This document shows positions 1 through 7,300 of a stretch of DNA of 13,182 nucleotides, piece after piece. Below the pieces are notes generated by a model. That model searched no databases and had not been told where the DNA came from. It saw only the letters and a list, made by a program, of their open reading frames with translations. Numbering within the stretch: position 1 is the first letter of the stretch; each line of letters opens with the position of its first letter. A program made the translations under genes and the position numbers. Origin of the DNA: Chloroflexota bacterium (GTDB lineage Bacteria; Chloroflexota; UBA6077; FW602-bin22; JACQUS01); assembly GCA_016210125.1 (NCBI GenBank), contig JACQUS010000099.1, forward strand, positions 1 to 13,182, in the 5' to 3' direction.

Positions 1-92
1 CGCCGATTCCGCTGCACGCCGGCTCGTACAAGTACTTTCAGGAGATCGGAGCGAAGGTCCCGGACCACCTGAAGCCAGCGGAAGTGAAGTAG
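1..92 (+). CDS. TAXI-family TRAP transporter solute-binding receptor, 3' end only
   Basis: Only the last 29 codons are inside the window, reading from base 3 to the TAG at 90-92. The peptide includes LHAGSYKYFQEIGAKVPD followed by HLKPAEVK. This matches the usual C-terminus of TAXI receptors, in which a PLHPGAxxYYxEIG-type motif precedes a short Pro/Lys tail. TAXI receptors are periplasmic or lipoprotein binding components that hand organic acids or amino acids to a fused TRAP permease. No permease gene follows on this strand, so any permease would lie upstream, outside the window. The call rests on a short but distinctive tail; substrate cannot be inferred. Confidence 0.72.
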   Translation, partial: PIPLHAGSYKYFQEIGAKVPDHLKPAEVK

Positions 93-123
93 GGGTCGGC
101 TCGCCAGCCAGAGCGACCGTCGG

Positions 124-1107
124 TTGCGGGACGCGCGGCCAGGTGCGGCCGCCGGATGCTCGGGACCGGGCCGGTGGGCGGCCCGATCCGCCGGCCGCGG
201 CGGCAGGGCCGCTCGGCCGAGCACGCGCGCGCCGACCTGTGGGCCGCTCTGCCTTCAGCGCGCCGCCGCGCCGCCAGCATCGGATCACCGGAGACCTCTA
301 CGGGGCCTGGCCTCGCCGAGGAGCGCGCCGAGCTGGCGAGCGCGCTGCGCTACCGCCAGGTCCGACGGCCGCGGCGTGAGCACGTTTCGGCCCACCCGCA
401 TGACGTGCGTATCCTCGTCCAACGTGCTTTCCTACGCCATCCGAGCGTTCGTCGGCAGCTTTGGCTGCACGCTCGGCGCGCCGAGAACGGACTCGCCAGA
501 CCCGGCAGGATGTCGCTGGAAGCCCTTCGTGGCGGTGACCCCTGTTGGCAGCCGACCGACCCCACCACCAGAGACTGCGTCCGGCACGACGCGAGAGACC
601 GGCCGGGCGCAATCCCAGGCCCGGACCGGAGCAAACAGCCCCTCGTCGACCCGCGGCACGCCGCAGAAGGCCGGCGCGGCAACGGCGGCCCCGAAGCCGG
701 CGGCCGAGACCGCGCCGGCGACGGGCGCCTCGAGCACGGCCACGACGGGAACGACCAGCGCCGGCGGCGCGCGTACGGCCCCGGCGCCGTCGTCAGTCGA
801 GCGCGCGCCGGCCAACGCCCGGGCTACGCGTGAGCGCATCGACGCTGAGGTGGCGGCCGGGCGCTTCTCGCGCACGGGGTAGGGCGTCCAACCAGATGCG
901 GCCGACGACCAGCGGCGTCAGGGCATCTCGTCGGGCCGCGCCGAGGCGCTGGTGAGTCGCGCGTCGGTGGCCCGACTCTATGGCCAGTCGAACGGCGGGG
1001 GGTTGCTCGGCGGCGAGCTGGGCCAGCGTGTCGACACCGAGGGGAGCGCCGCGCAGCAGGAGATCGATCGGATCGTCCAGCGCCCGCAGCGGTCGCAGCA
1101 AAGCTAG
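124..1107 (+). pseudogene. Possible decayed or unrecognised Ala/Thr/Pro-rich protein gene (frame switch and in-frame stop)
   Basis: No family is recognised here. Two pieces look like coding sequence by third-position G/C bias. From about 156 to 400 the best frame starts at ATG 156 and includes the segment GLAEERAELASALRYRQ. From about 540 to 1107 the best frame is the one starting at 124. It carries a long Ala/Thr/Pro linker, then TRERIDAEVAAGRFSR, a TAG at 880-882, and continues in the same frame to a TAG at 1105-1107 with EALVSRASVARLYGQ and a Gln-rich tail. The region between 400 and 540 fits no frame well. This is what a gene with one frameshift and one nonsense mutation would look like. 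Two short unrelated ORFs, or noncoding GC-rich DNA, are also possible. A minus-strand frame (1101 to 793, TTG start) is a competing reading with a slightly weaker third-position bias. It ends against the convergent flippase gene with no visible terminator. Confidence 0.3.
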
Positions 1108-2532
1108 CTACCCACGCTTTCGCAGGTTGGCGACCACGCGCCGATCCTCGGCCGTCCAGCCGCCGAGGACGACGTAAGCCGTGCTGTAGGCCAGCGCCCC
1201 GAGCGCGACGGCGACGATGCCCGGCGCCTGCGGCACGGCCGCCAGCACGCCGGCCATGACCAGCGCCGCGGCGCTCGGCCGCCAGCTCAGTGTCCAGAGC
1301 GGCGGCCGAGCCACCGCGTCGCGCAGCGCGTGGGCGAGCGGCAGCAGCAGCACGACCTCGGAGAGCACCGTCACGAGCGCGGCCCCGCGATAGCTCAGTA
1401 GCGGAATCGCCACGGCGTTCGCCGCTACGTTGAACAGCACGACGATCAGAAACGCCACGGTCACGCTGCGCTGCCGGCCGAGGGCGATGAGCACGTACTG
1501 CGTCACGCCGTTGACATAGCTGAGTGGCAGGAACCAAATGAGCCATTGGAGCGCGAGCGCCGAGTGCGGCAGGAACGCCCGCCCGCCCACGAGCGCAGCG
1601 ATCGGCTCTGCGAGCGCCGTCGTACCGACGGCCAGTGGGAAGGCCAAGGCGAGCAGGTAGCGCACGGCGAGGTGGTAGGTGCGCTCGAGGGCGTCGCGCG
1701 CCGACGCCGCTTGGCGGGCCATGGCCGGAAAGAGCGCCAGGGTGAGCGACGAGGGCAGCAGCAGCGCCGCGTCGACGACCTTGTAGGCCGCGGTGTACCA
1801 GCCGACGACTGCGGCGCCCTGCCAGGCCTGAAGAAGCAGGACGTCGACGCGGAAAAAGGCGGCCGCGAGCAGGTTGTTGCAGAACAGCGGGAAGGCCTCG
1901 ACGAGCATGCGCCGCGCGAGGGACGGCTGGAAGACGATGGGCAGCGGGAACGCGACGCGCCGAGCGAGGAAGCCGAGCACCGCCAGGGTGAGCAGGTTGT
2001 TAACGACCGCCACACCCGCCAGGCCGACGATACCCAGGCCGGCGACGAGCGCAGCCAGGCCGAGCGCGACCTTCGTGACCGTGGTCTGCACCGTGACCAG
2101 CGCCGGGACCTCCATGCGCTCGTGGGCGTAGAACAGGCGGCTGACCGCGCCGGCCCACAGCGCCGGCAACGCGGCGAGGATGAGCAGCCCGCAGGCCGCG
2201 AGCGTGTCGGCGCCGAGTGCTGCCAAGCCATCCCAGGCGAGCAGGCCCAGCCAGAGCAGCGGCGCCAGCGTGGCCCAGATCAGCGTGCGTAGGACGACGG
2301 CGTGCCAGAGGTAGCGCGGCCCTTGGGTGAGGTCGCGGGCGACGTCGCGCGTGATCAGCGTGTCGAGGCCGAAGCCGGCGGCGGTCTCCAGATAGAGCAC
2401 CACCACGCCGGCGAAGGCGTAGCTGCCGGCACCGGCCGGGCCGAGCATCCGCAGCATGACCAGCGCGAAGCCGGCGTCGAGGGCCTTATTGAGGAGCTGG
2501 GTGGCCAAGGGCGCGGCGGCGTTCCTGAGCAC
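1108..2532 (-). CDS. Polysaccharide/oligosaccharide flippase (MOP superfamily, Wzx-like)
   Basis: The 474-residue protein is almost entirely hydrophobic, with about 12-14 predicted membrane segments, the usual size for Wzx/PST-type flippases of the MOP superfamily. The N-terminus (residues about 8-45, with LLNKALDAGFALVMLRMLGP, then GAGSYAF) matches the hallmark first helices of the family, where a 'LGPxxxGxYxF' motif follows TM1. It would move lipid-linked oligosaccharides across the inner membrane. The start is a GTG at 2532. No in-frame ATG lies between it and the upstream gene, whose stop is 41 bases away, so the two probably share a transcript. No glycosyltransferases or polymerases accompany it, so it is an orphan flippase with unknown cargo. 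Confidence 0.88.
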   Translation of the reverse strand: MLRNAAAPLATQLLNKALDAGFALVMLRMLGPAGAGSYAFAGVVVLYLETAAGFGLDTLITRDVARDLTQGPRYLWHAVVLRTLIWATLAPLLWLGLLAWDGLAALGADTLAACGLLILAALPALWAGAVSRLFYAHERMEVPALVTVQTTVTKVALGLAALVAGLGIVGLAGVAVVNNLLTLAVLGFLARRVAFPLPIVFQPSLARRMLVEAFPLFCNNLLAAAFFRVDVLLLQAWQGAAVVGWYTAAYKVVDAALLLPSSLTLALFPAMARQAASARDALERTYHLAVRYLLALAFPLAVGTTALAEPIAALVGGRAFLPHSALALQWLIWFLPLSYVNGVTQYVLIALGRQRSVTVAFLIVVLFNVAANAVAIPLLSYRGAALVTVLSEVVLLLPLAHALRDAVARPPLWTLSWRPSAAALVMAGVLAAVPQAPGIVAVALGALAYSTAYVVLGGWTAEDRRVVANLRKRG

Positions 2533-2572
2533 GCGCCGTGCGAGGCCAGGCGAAGGCTCCGGGACTCGGCCG

Positions 2573-3061
2573 TCAGCGGGTACCGAAGCCCTCGAGGTCG
2601 AGGCTGTTGATGAACTCGCGGAACGGCGCCAGCCGCGCCTGCTCGTCGGGTGCGAGCCCCGCGTCGCCGGGCTGGATGCTCTCCGCGAACACGTCGTCCG
2701 CGCAGAGTAGGGGCGCGCGCACCTTGAGCGCCACGGTCAGCGCGTCGCTCGGACGGCAGGCGATCCGCCGCTCCTCGCCGGCGCAATCGAGGCGCAGCAG
2801 GCCGCGGTGCTGCCCGGCGTGCCACTCGATACGCGCGTCGAGGACGCGCGCGCCGAGGCGGGCCAACATCGTCGCCAGCAGGTCGTGCGTCAGCGGCCGC
2901 GCGGCGCGAACGCGCTGGAGCGCCATGGCGAGAGCGTCGGCTTCGTGCTGCGTGACCTCGAGTGCCACCGTCCGGCTACTGTGTCGCTGGCGAAGGACTA
3001 CCACGGGTCGCTGCCGCCCGGGGCCCTGGCGGACGGCCTCGACGACCACTTCGACTGGCAT
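2573..3061 (-). CDS. Bifunctional nuclease (BFN/DUF151) domain protein
   Basis: The 162-residue protein carries the DUF151/BFN domain. It begins with a short hydrophobic strand, followed by LEVTQHEADALAMALQ and RPLTHDLLATMLARLGARV. The family signature comes near residues 100-125, where RPSDALTVALKVRAPLLCAD matches the usual 'RPSDAIALALRxxxPIYVxxxV' block. Some plant and bacterial members have reported RNase and DNase activity; in most bacteria the role is unknown. ATG 3061 is preferred over the in-frame GTG at 3067 because GAGG at 3068-3071 sits six bases from the ATG but abuts the GTG. A near-consensus promoter lies just upstream. It is the first gene of a probable two-gene unit with the flippase. 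Confidence 0.87.
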   Translation of the reverse strand: MPVEVVVEAVRQGPGRQRPVVVLRQRHSSRTVALEVTQHEADALAMALQRVRAARPLTHDLLATMLARLGARVLDARIEWHAGQHRGLLRLDCAGEERRIACRPSDALTVALKVRAPLLCADDVFAESIQPGDAGLAPDEQARLAPFREFINSLDLEGFGTR

Positions 3062-3085
3062 CCCCACCCTCGTCCATGTGTCATC

Positions 3086-3113
3086 ATCATAGCCGCTGCG
3101 GCGCTACTGTCAA
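3086..3113 (-). promoter_or_regulatory. Sigma-70-like promoter for the BFN-flippase unit
   Basis: Read on the minus strand, a perfect TTGACA -35 box (plus positions 3108-3113) is followed by a 16-bp spacer and TATGAT (3086-3091), one base from the TATAAT consensus. Transcription would begin near 3079, about 18 bases before ATG 3061. The -35 box lies in the left arm of an 11-bp inverted repeat shared with the divergent promoter. Spacing and box quality make this a strong candidate; it is inferred from sequence only. Confidence 0.65.
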
Positions 3114-3139
3114 GCGGGATGCGACGGGCCGCTTGACAG
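3107..3139. promoter_or_regulatory. Perfect 11-bp inverted repeat spanning both divergent -35 boxes (possible operator)
   Basis: CTGTCAAGCGG at 3107-3117 and CCGCTTGACAG at 3129-3139 are exact reverse complements separated by 11 bases. Each arm contains one TTGACA -35 box, one for each direction. The symmetry could arise simply from two similar promoters placed back to back. It could also be a binding site for a dimeric regulator that controls both the BFN-flippase pair and the cobalamin operon. Confidence 0.45.
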
Positions 3140-3161
3140 CGCGCGTGGAAGCTGCTAGCTT
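3133..3161 (+). promoter_or_regulatory. Promoter of the cobalamin operon
   Basis: A perfect TTGACA (3133-3138) is followed by exactly 17 bases and TAGCTT (3156-3161), a weaker -10 that keeps the key T, A and final T. Transcription would start around 3168, just ahead of the first hairpin of the riboswitch leader (CGGGC 3184-3188 pairing with GCCCG 3192-3196). Confidence 0.55.
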
Positions 3162-3196
3162 TTTGGCCAGTAGCACTCAAGCACGGGCGAAGCCCG

Positions 3197-3380
3197 CACG
3201 GCCGAGGCCCGAAGCGCATAGCCCGTGGTGAGGGACGTGCGCCACGTTCGTGGCGCTGCGAAGTCCGGTGTAAGTCCGGCGCTGTCCCGCAACTGTGATG
3301 TGCTCCGGTCTCGTGATGGGGCACAGAGCCAGGTCGCCAGCCCTTGCCAGGCACCGTGAGCCTTCGCGGAGAGGCTCGGG
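3197..3380 (+). ncRNA. Cobalamin (adenosylcobalamin) riboswitch
   Basis: The conserved core is present. TGCGAAGTCCGGTGTAAGTC runs directly into GCTGTCCCGCAACTGTGA at 3281-3298, and AGCCAGGTCGCCAGC at 3327-3341 matches the B12-box region (consensus GCCAGGAGACCTGCC-like). A further hairpin (GAGCCT 3358-3363 with AGGCTC 3372-3377) sits where the 3' kissing-loop stem of long-form cobalamin riboswitches is expected. The outer limits are approximate. It precedes cobO-cobN and is followed by an intrinsic terminator at 3404-3431. This implies premature transcription termination when the cofactor is abundant. Confidence 0.92.
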
Positions 3381-3403
3381 CCGACGTGGGTTCGGATCGA
3401 ATC

Positions 3404-3431
3404 CCCCGCCGGTGTACCGCGCGGGGTTTTT
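3404..3431 (+). terminator. Rho-independent terminator downstream of the riboswitch (attenuator)
   Basis: CCCCGC (3404-3409) pairs with GCGGGG (3421-3426). The stem continues through an inner CGGT/ACCG helix with a one-base bulge, and five Ts follow at 3427-3431. Its position, about 25 bases after the riboswitch and 256 bases before cobO, fits an expression platform that stops transcription in the ligand-bound state. I did not find a clear anti-terminator by eye. Confidence 0.7.
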
Positions 3432-3469
3432 CGTTCGCGTGAGAACCGTTGCCCGACGAGACAGGGGTA

Positions 3470-3523
3470 ACCCAACGCGAGCGCAGCCCCTCTGGGTCCT
3501 TTTCTGGGGCGAGTGGGGCCGCC
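3470..3523 (+). repeat. Dispersed palindromic repeat, copy 1 (degenerate 5' arm)
   Basis: The segment from AGCCCCTCTGGGTCC through CTGGGGCGAGTGGGGCCGCC aligns with the 3' halves of the copies at 3599-3662 and 12698-12761. The outer ACCCA (3470-3474) and TGGGT (3493-3497) still pair, but the inner 5' arm is eroded. It lies in the untranslated leader between the riboswitch terminator and cobO. Confidence 0.45.
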
Positions 3524-3598
3524 TAGGCCGGTCTTTCCGCGGGAAAGTGCGCGATGCGCCGTGGCGTACCGGTCCACATGCAGAGCGGCTGCTGCGCT

Positions 3599-3662
3599 GG
3601 GGAGTCCAGAGGGGGCGAAGCCTCCTCAGGTATACATCCCGGGGTGGGGCGGGGTACGCCCC
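3599..3662 (+). repeat. Dispersed palindromic repeat, copy 2, in the cobO leader
   Basis: GAGGGGGC (3609-3616) pairs with GCCTCCTC (3620-3627) around a GAA loop. A second hairpin, GGGGCG (3646-3651) with CGCCCC (3657-3662), follows. The whole block aligns base by base, with substitutions, to the copy at 12698-12761; both share GGGGAG, the GGGC/GCC hairpin and a GGGGTGGGG run. The second hairpin ends 14 bases before the cobO ribosome-binding site, so it could influence translation, though it is probably just an inserted repeat. Confidence 0.55.
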
Positions 3663-3674
3663 GGTGCTCTGTTC

Positions 3675-3683
3675 AGAGGAGGG
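3675..3683 (+). promoter_or_regulatory. Ribosome-binding site fixing the cobO start
   Basis: AGAGGAGGG at 3675-3683 lies five bases upstream of ATG 3688. It decides the cobO start: the same reading frame stays open far upstream, through the riboswitch and leader, but that extension has no family similarity. Confidence 0.75.
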
Positions 3684-3687
3684 TCGA

Positions 3688-4317
3688 ATGGCGACGGGCG
3701 ACACGCCGACTGCGACGGCGGAGCCGACGGGCGGCCGCCGCGCGACCAAGCCGCGGCAGCACAAGGGCCTGGTGCTCGTCTTCACGGGCAAGGGCAAAGG
3801 CAAGTCGACGGCGGCCTTCGGCCTGGCGCTGCGCGCGCTCGGAAACAAGCTGCCGGTGCTGGTGGTCCAGTTCATCAAGGGCCAGTGGAAGAGCGGCGAG
3901 CGGACCTTCTTCGAAGCCCTCGCACTCGCGGTGGAGGAGACACTCGGCGCGCATGTCGAGGTCTACCAGATGGGGCGTGGCTTCACGATCGAGCGCCTGC
4001 GCGACCCGCGCGTGCCGATGGAGGACCACCACGCCGCGGCGCGCCAGGCCCTGGCCTTCGTGCAGGAGGCGCTCCTCTCGGGCCGCTTCCGGATGGTGGT
4101 CCTCGACGAGATCCTGGGCTCGATCAAGGCCGGTCTGGTGAGCGAGGACGAGGTGCTGGCGCTGATTGCCGCGAAGCCGGCCGACGTGCACCTGGTGCTC
4201 ACCGGCCGCGGCGCCTCCGAGGGTATCGTCGCCGCGGCCGACCTCGTGACCGAGATGCGTGAGGTCAAGCACCACTACAAGGCCGGGATCACGGCGCAGC
4301 GGGGGATCGAGTTCTAG
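3688..4317 (+). CDS. cobO: Cob(I)yrinic acid a,c-diamide adenosyltransferase (CobO/CobA/BtuR type)
   Basis: This 209-residue enzyme transfers the adenosyl group of ATP to cob(I)yrinate diamide or cobinamide, in the cytoplasm. The P-loop GKGKGKST is at residues 34-41 after a poorly conserved basic N-terminus. VVQFIKGQWKSGE follows at about 55-70, then VVLDEI with Asp140/Glu141. The C-terminal block VLTGRGA is followed by TEMREVKHHYKAGITAQRG and ends in IEF. All are hallmarks of the CobO/BtuR family, and the length is normal. It is the first gene after the cobalamin riboswitch. Its TAG is immediately followed by the cobN ATG, with no gap, so the two are probably coupled. Confidence 0.95.
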   Translation: MATGDTPTATAEPTGGRRATKPRQHKGLVLVFTGKGKGKSTAAFGLALRALGNKLPVLVVQFIKGQWKSGERTFFEALALAVEETLGAHVEVYQMGRGFTIERLRDPRVPMEDHHAAARQALAFVQEALLSGRFRMVVLDEILGSIKAGLVSEDEVLALIAAKPADVHLVLTGRGASEGIVAAADLVTEMREVKHHYKAGITAQRGIEF

Positions 4318-7300
4318 ATGATCTACTACTTCACCACCGCCGATACCGAGATCCTGGCCCTGAGCCACGCCGTGGCGGCGCTGCCAGCCAGCCAGCCGGC
4401 GGTGCGCGCGCTCAACCCACTCTACCTGGACGACGTGCGGCGAGAGGCGCTGCTCGACGCGGTAGCCGAGCACGCCCGCGTGGTCGTCGTGCGGCTCCTC
4501 GGTGGCCAGCGCGCCTTCGAACCCGGCTTCGGCGCGCTGGCGGCCCGCTGCGCCGCGCGCGGCATCCCGCTCGTCGCCTGCCCGGGCGACCAGCAGCCCG
4601 ACGTCGAGCTGAGCGCCGCCTGCACGGCGCCAGACGAGGTCGTGCGCCGCGTCTTCGCCTACATGCTCCACGGCGGCGCGCAGAACCTCGGCCAGATGGT
4701 GCGCTATCTGGCGGACACGTTCTGCGCCACGGCGCTCGGCAGCGAGCCGCCGCGACCGCTGCCGTGGGACGGCGTGTACCATCCCGACCTGCCCGCGCCT
4801 GTCTCGCGCCAGGCCTACTGGGACCTGCGCCCGCCCGGCGAGCGGCCGGTCGTCGGCCTGCTCTTCTACCGCGCGCACTGGATGAGCGGCAACCTGCGCT
4901 TCATCGACGCGCTCATCGCCGCGCTGGAGCGCCACGGCTGCGCGCCGCTGGCCGTCTTCTGCTACAGCCTGAAGGACGAGCGCGGCGGCCGGCGCGGCCT
5001 GCCGGGCGTTCTCGGCACCTACTTCGCCGACGAGGCCGGCCGCGCCGTCGTCGACTGCCTGGTGAGCACGCTCAGCTTCGCCGCCGCCGAGCTAAAGGTC
5101 GAGGGCGCCACGATCGCCAGCGGCTGGTCGGTCGAGGCGCTGGAGCGGCTCGATGTGCCGGTGCTCCAGGCCATCGTCTCGACCGGCAGCCGCGCGCGCT
5201 GGCTGGAGAGCGCGCAGGGCCTCTCGCCGCTCGACGCGGCGATGAACGTCGCCATGCCCGAGTTCGACGGGCGGATCATCACCGTGCCGATCTCGTTCAA
5301 GGAGCCGACCGACAAGGAGCCGACCGACAAGGAGCCGGCCGACAAGGAGCCGGCCGACCCAGCGGCGCCGCTCAGTGTGCCGCCGCTGCGCTACGAGCCG
5401 GACTTGGAGCGCGTCGACTTCGTCGCGCGGCTGGCGGCGCGCTGGGCGCGGCTGCGCCGAACGCCCAACCGCGAGAAGCGCGTAGCGCTGGTTCTGGCGA
5501 ACTACCCGTCGAAGAGCGGGCGCATCGGCAACGCCGTCGGCCTCGACACGCCGGCCTCGGTCGTCGCCATCCTGAGAACGCTGCGCGACGACGGCTACAC
5601 GGTCGGCGACTTCCCCGAGGATGGCGACGCGCTCATGCACGCGCTCATCGACCGCTGCACCTACGACCACGACTTCCTAACGCGCGAGCAGCTCGCTCAG
5701 GCCGCCGCCCACGTCGAGGCCGCGCAGTACCAGACGTGGTTCGGCGGCTTTCCGCTAGCGGTGCAGGCCGAGCTTAGCGAGCGCTGGGGCGCGCCGCCAG
5801 GTGAGGTCTACCGCCACGACGGTCGGCTAGCCATCGCCGGGCTGCGCTTCGGCAACGTGTTCGTCGGCGTGCAGCCGCCGCGGGGCTTCGGCGAGAAGCC
5901 CATCGCCGTCTACCACAGCCCCGACCTGGCGCCGACGCACCACTACCTCGCCTTCTACCGCTGGCTGCGCGACGTGTTCGGCGCGCACGCCGTCGTCCAT
6001 GTCGGCAAGCACGGCACGCTGGAGTGGCTGCCCGGCAAGGCGCTCGGCCTCTCGCCGGCCTGCTACCCGGAGGTCGCGCTGGCCGACGTGCCGCATTTCT
6101 ACCCCTTTATTATCAACAATCCTGGCGAAGGGGCACAGGCCAAGCGCCGCGCGCACGCGACGATCGTCGACCACCTCATTCCGGCGATGACGACGGCGGA
6201 GAGCTACAACGAGCTGACGCGCGTCGAGCAGCTCATGGACGAGTACTACCATGTCCAGACGCTAGACCCGAAGAAGGGGCCGTTCGTTCGCGAGCAGGTT
6301 TGGCAGGCCATCGTCGCCGCGCAGCTCCACCGCGATCTCGGCGCCGACGCCCCCCCGGACGACTTTGACGACTTCCTGCTGCACGTCGATGGCTACCTCT
6401 GCGAGCTGAAGAGCGCGCAGATCCGCGACGGGCTGCACATCCTCGGCCAGGCGCCGGAGGGCGAGCAGCTCGCCCACCTGCTGGCGGCGCTGACGCGACT
6501 CGACAACGTCGAGGCGCCGAGCCTGCGGGCCGCCGTCGGCCGGGCGCTGAGCCTCGACGCCGCGGCGCTGGCGGCCGACCGCGCCGCGCGGCACGCCGGC
6601 CCGCTGTCGCCGGCCCTGCGCGACGCGGCGCCCGGGCTGCTGGTGACGAACGGCGACGCCCTCGAGCGGCTCGACGCACTCTGCCTGCGCCTGCTGCGGG
6701 CCTTGGCCGAGGAGGGCTACCGGCTCCAGGCCGTGCCGGCTGCCGTGCGCGCCGTGCTCGGCGCCGACGCGCCGGAGGTCGCGCGCATCCTGGAGTTCGT
6801 CTGCGCGCGCCTCGTGCCGGCATTGGCGCGCACCGGCGACGAGATCGCCAACCTGCTGCACGGGCTGGCCGGCCGCTACGTCCCCGCCGGACCCAGCGGC
6901 GCGCCGACGCGCGGTCTGGCCAACGTGCTGCCGACCGGCCGCAACTTCTACTCGGTCGACCCGAAGACCATCCCCTCGCCGGCGGCCTGGCAGGTCGGCC
7001 AGCAGCTCGCCGACGCCCTGCTAGAGAAGTACCTGCGCGAGGAGGGCGCGTACCCCGAGACCGTCGGCATCGTCATCTGGGGGACGTCGGCGATGCGCAC
7101 GCACGGCGACGACGTGGCCGAGGTGCTAGCGCTGCTCGGCGTCCGCCCGCGCTGGCAGCAGGAGAGCCGTCGCGTCGTCGGACTGGAGGTCATCCCACCG
7201 GTCGAGCTGGGCCGGCCGCGCATCGACGTGACGGCGCGGGTGAGCGGCTTCTTTCGCGACGCCTTCCCGAACCTGATCCACCTTATGGACGAGGCCATCG

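Noticed and set aside
432..875. Minus-strand 147-codon frame rich in Val/Ala/Gly
   Set aside because: It shares third positions with the plus frame, so bias cannot tell them apart. The composition looks like the mirror of Ala/Thr/Pro codons, and the plus frame continues coherently beyond 882.
824..1546. Long minus-strand frame overlapping the flippase 3' end
   Set aside because: It is an Arg/Ala-rich shadow of the flippase gene, with no protein-like composition.
1546..2292. 248-codon plus-strand frame opposite the flippase
   Set aside because: It is an antisense shadow rich in Arg/Glu/Gln. The minus strand encodes a coherent membrane protein.
3470..3662. CRISPR-like repeats
   Set aside because: Only a few diverged palindromic copies exist, with no regular spacer length and no cas genes.
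3641..3664. G-quadruplex in the cobO leader
   Set aside because: Only three tight G4 tracts are present. A fourth run is a GG pair or lies about 25 bases upstream, and a competing GGGGCG/CGCCCC hairpin exists.
3295..3687. Open-frame N-terminal extension of cobO through the riboswitch and leader
   Set aside because: It overlaps the conserved riboswitch core, the terminator and repeat copies. A strong RBS and the family N-terminus place the start at 3688.
3673..4935. 420-codon minus-strand frame across cobO and cobN
   Set aside because: It is an antisense shadow of two clear genes, with His/Arg/Glu-rich nonsense composition.
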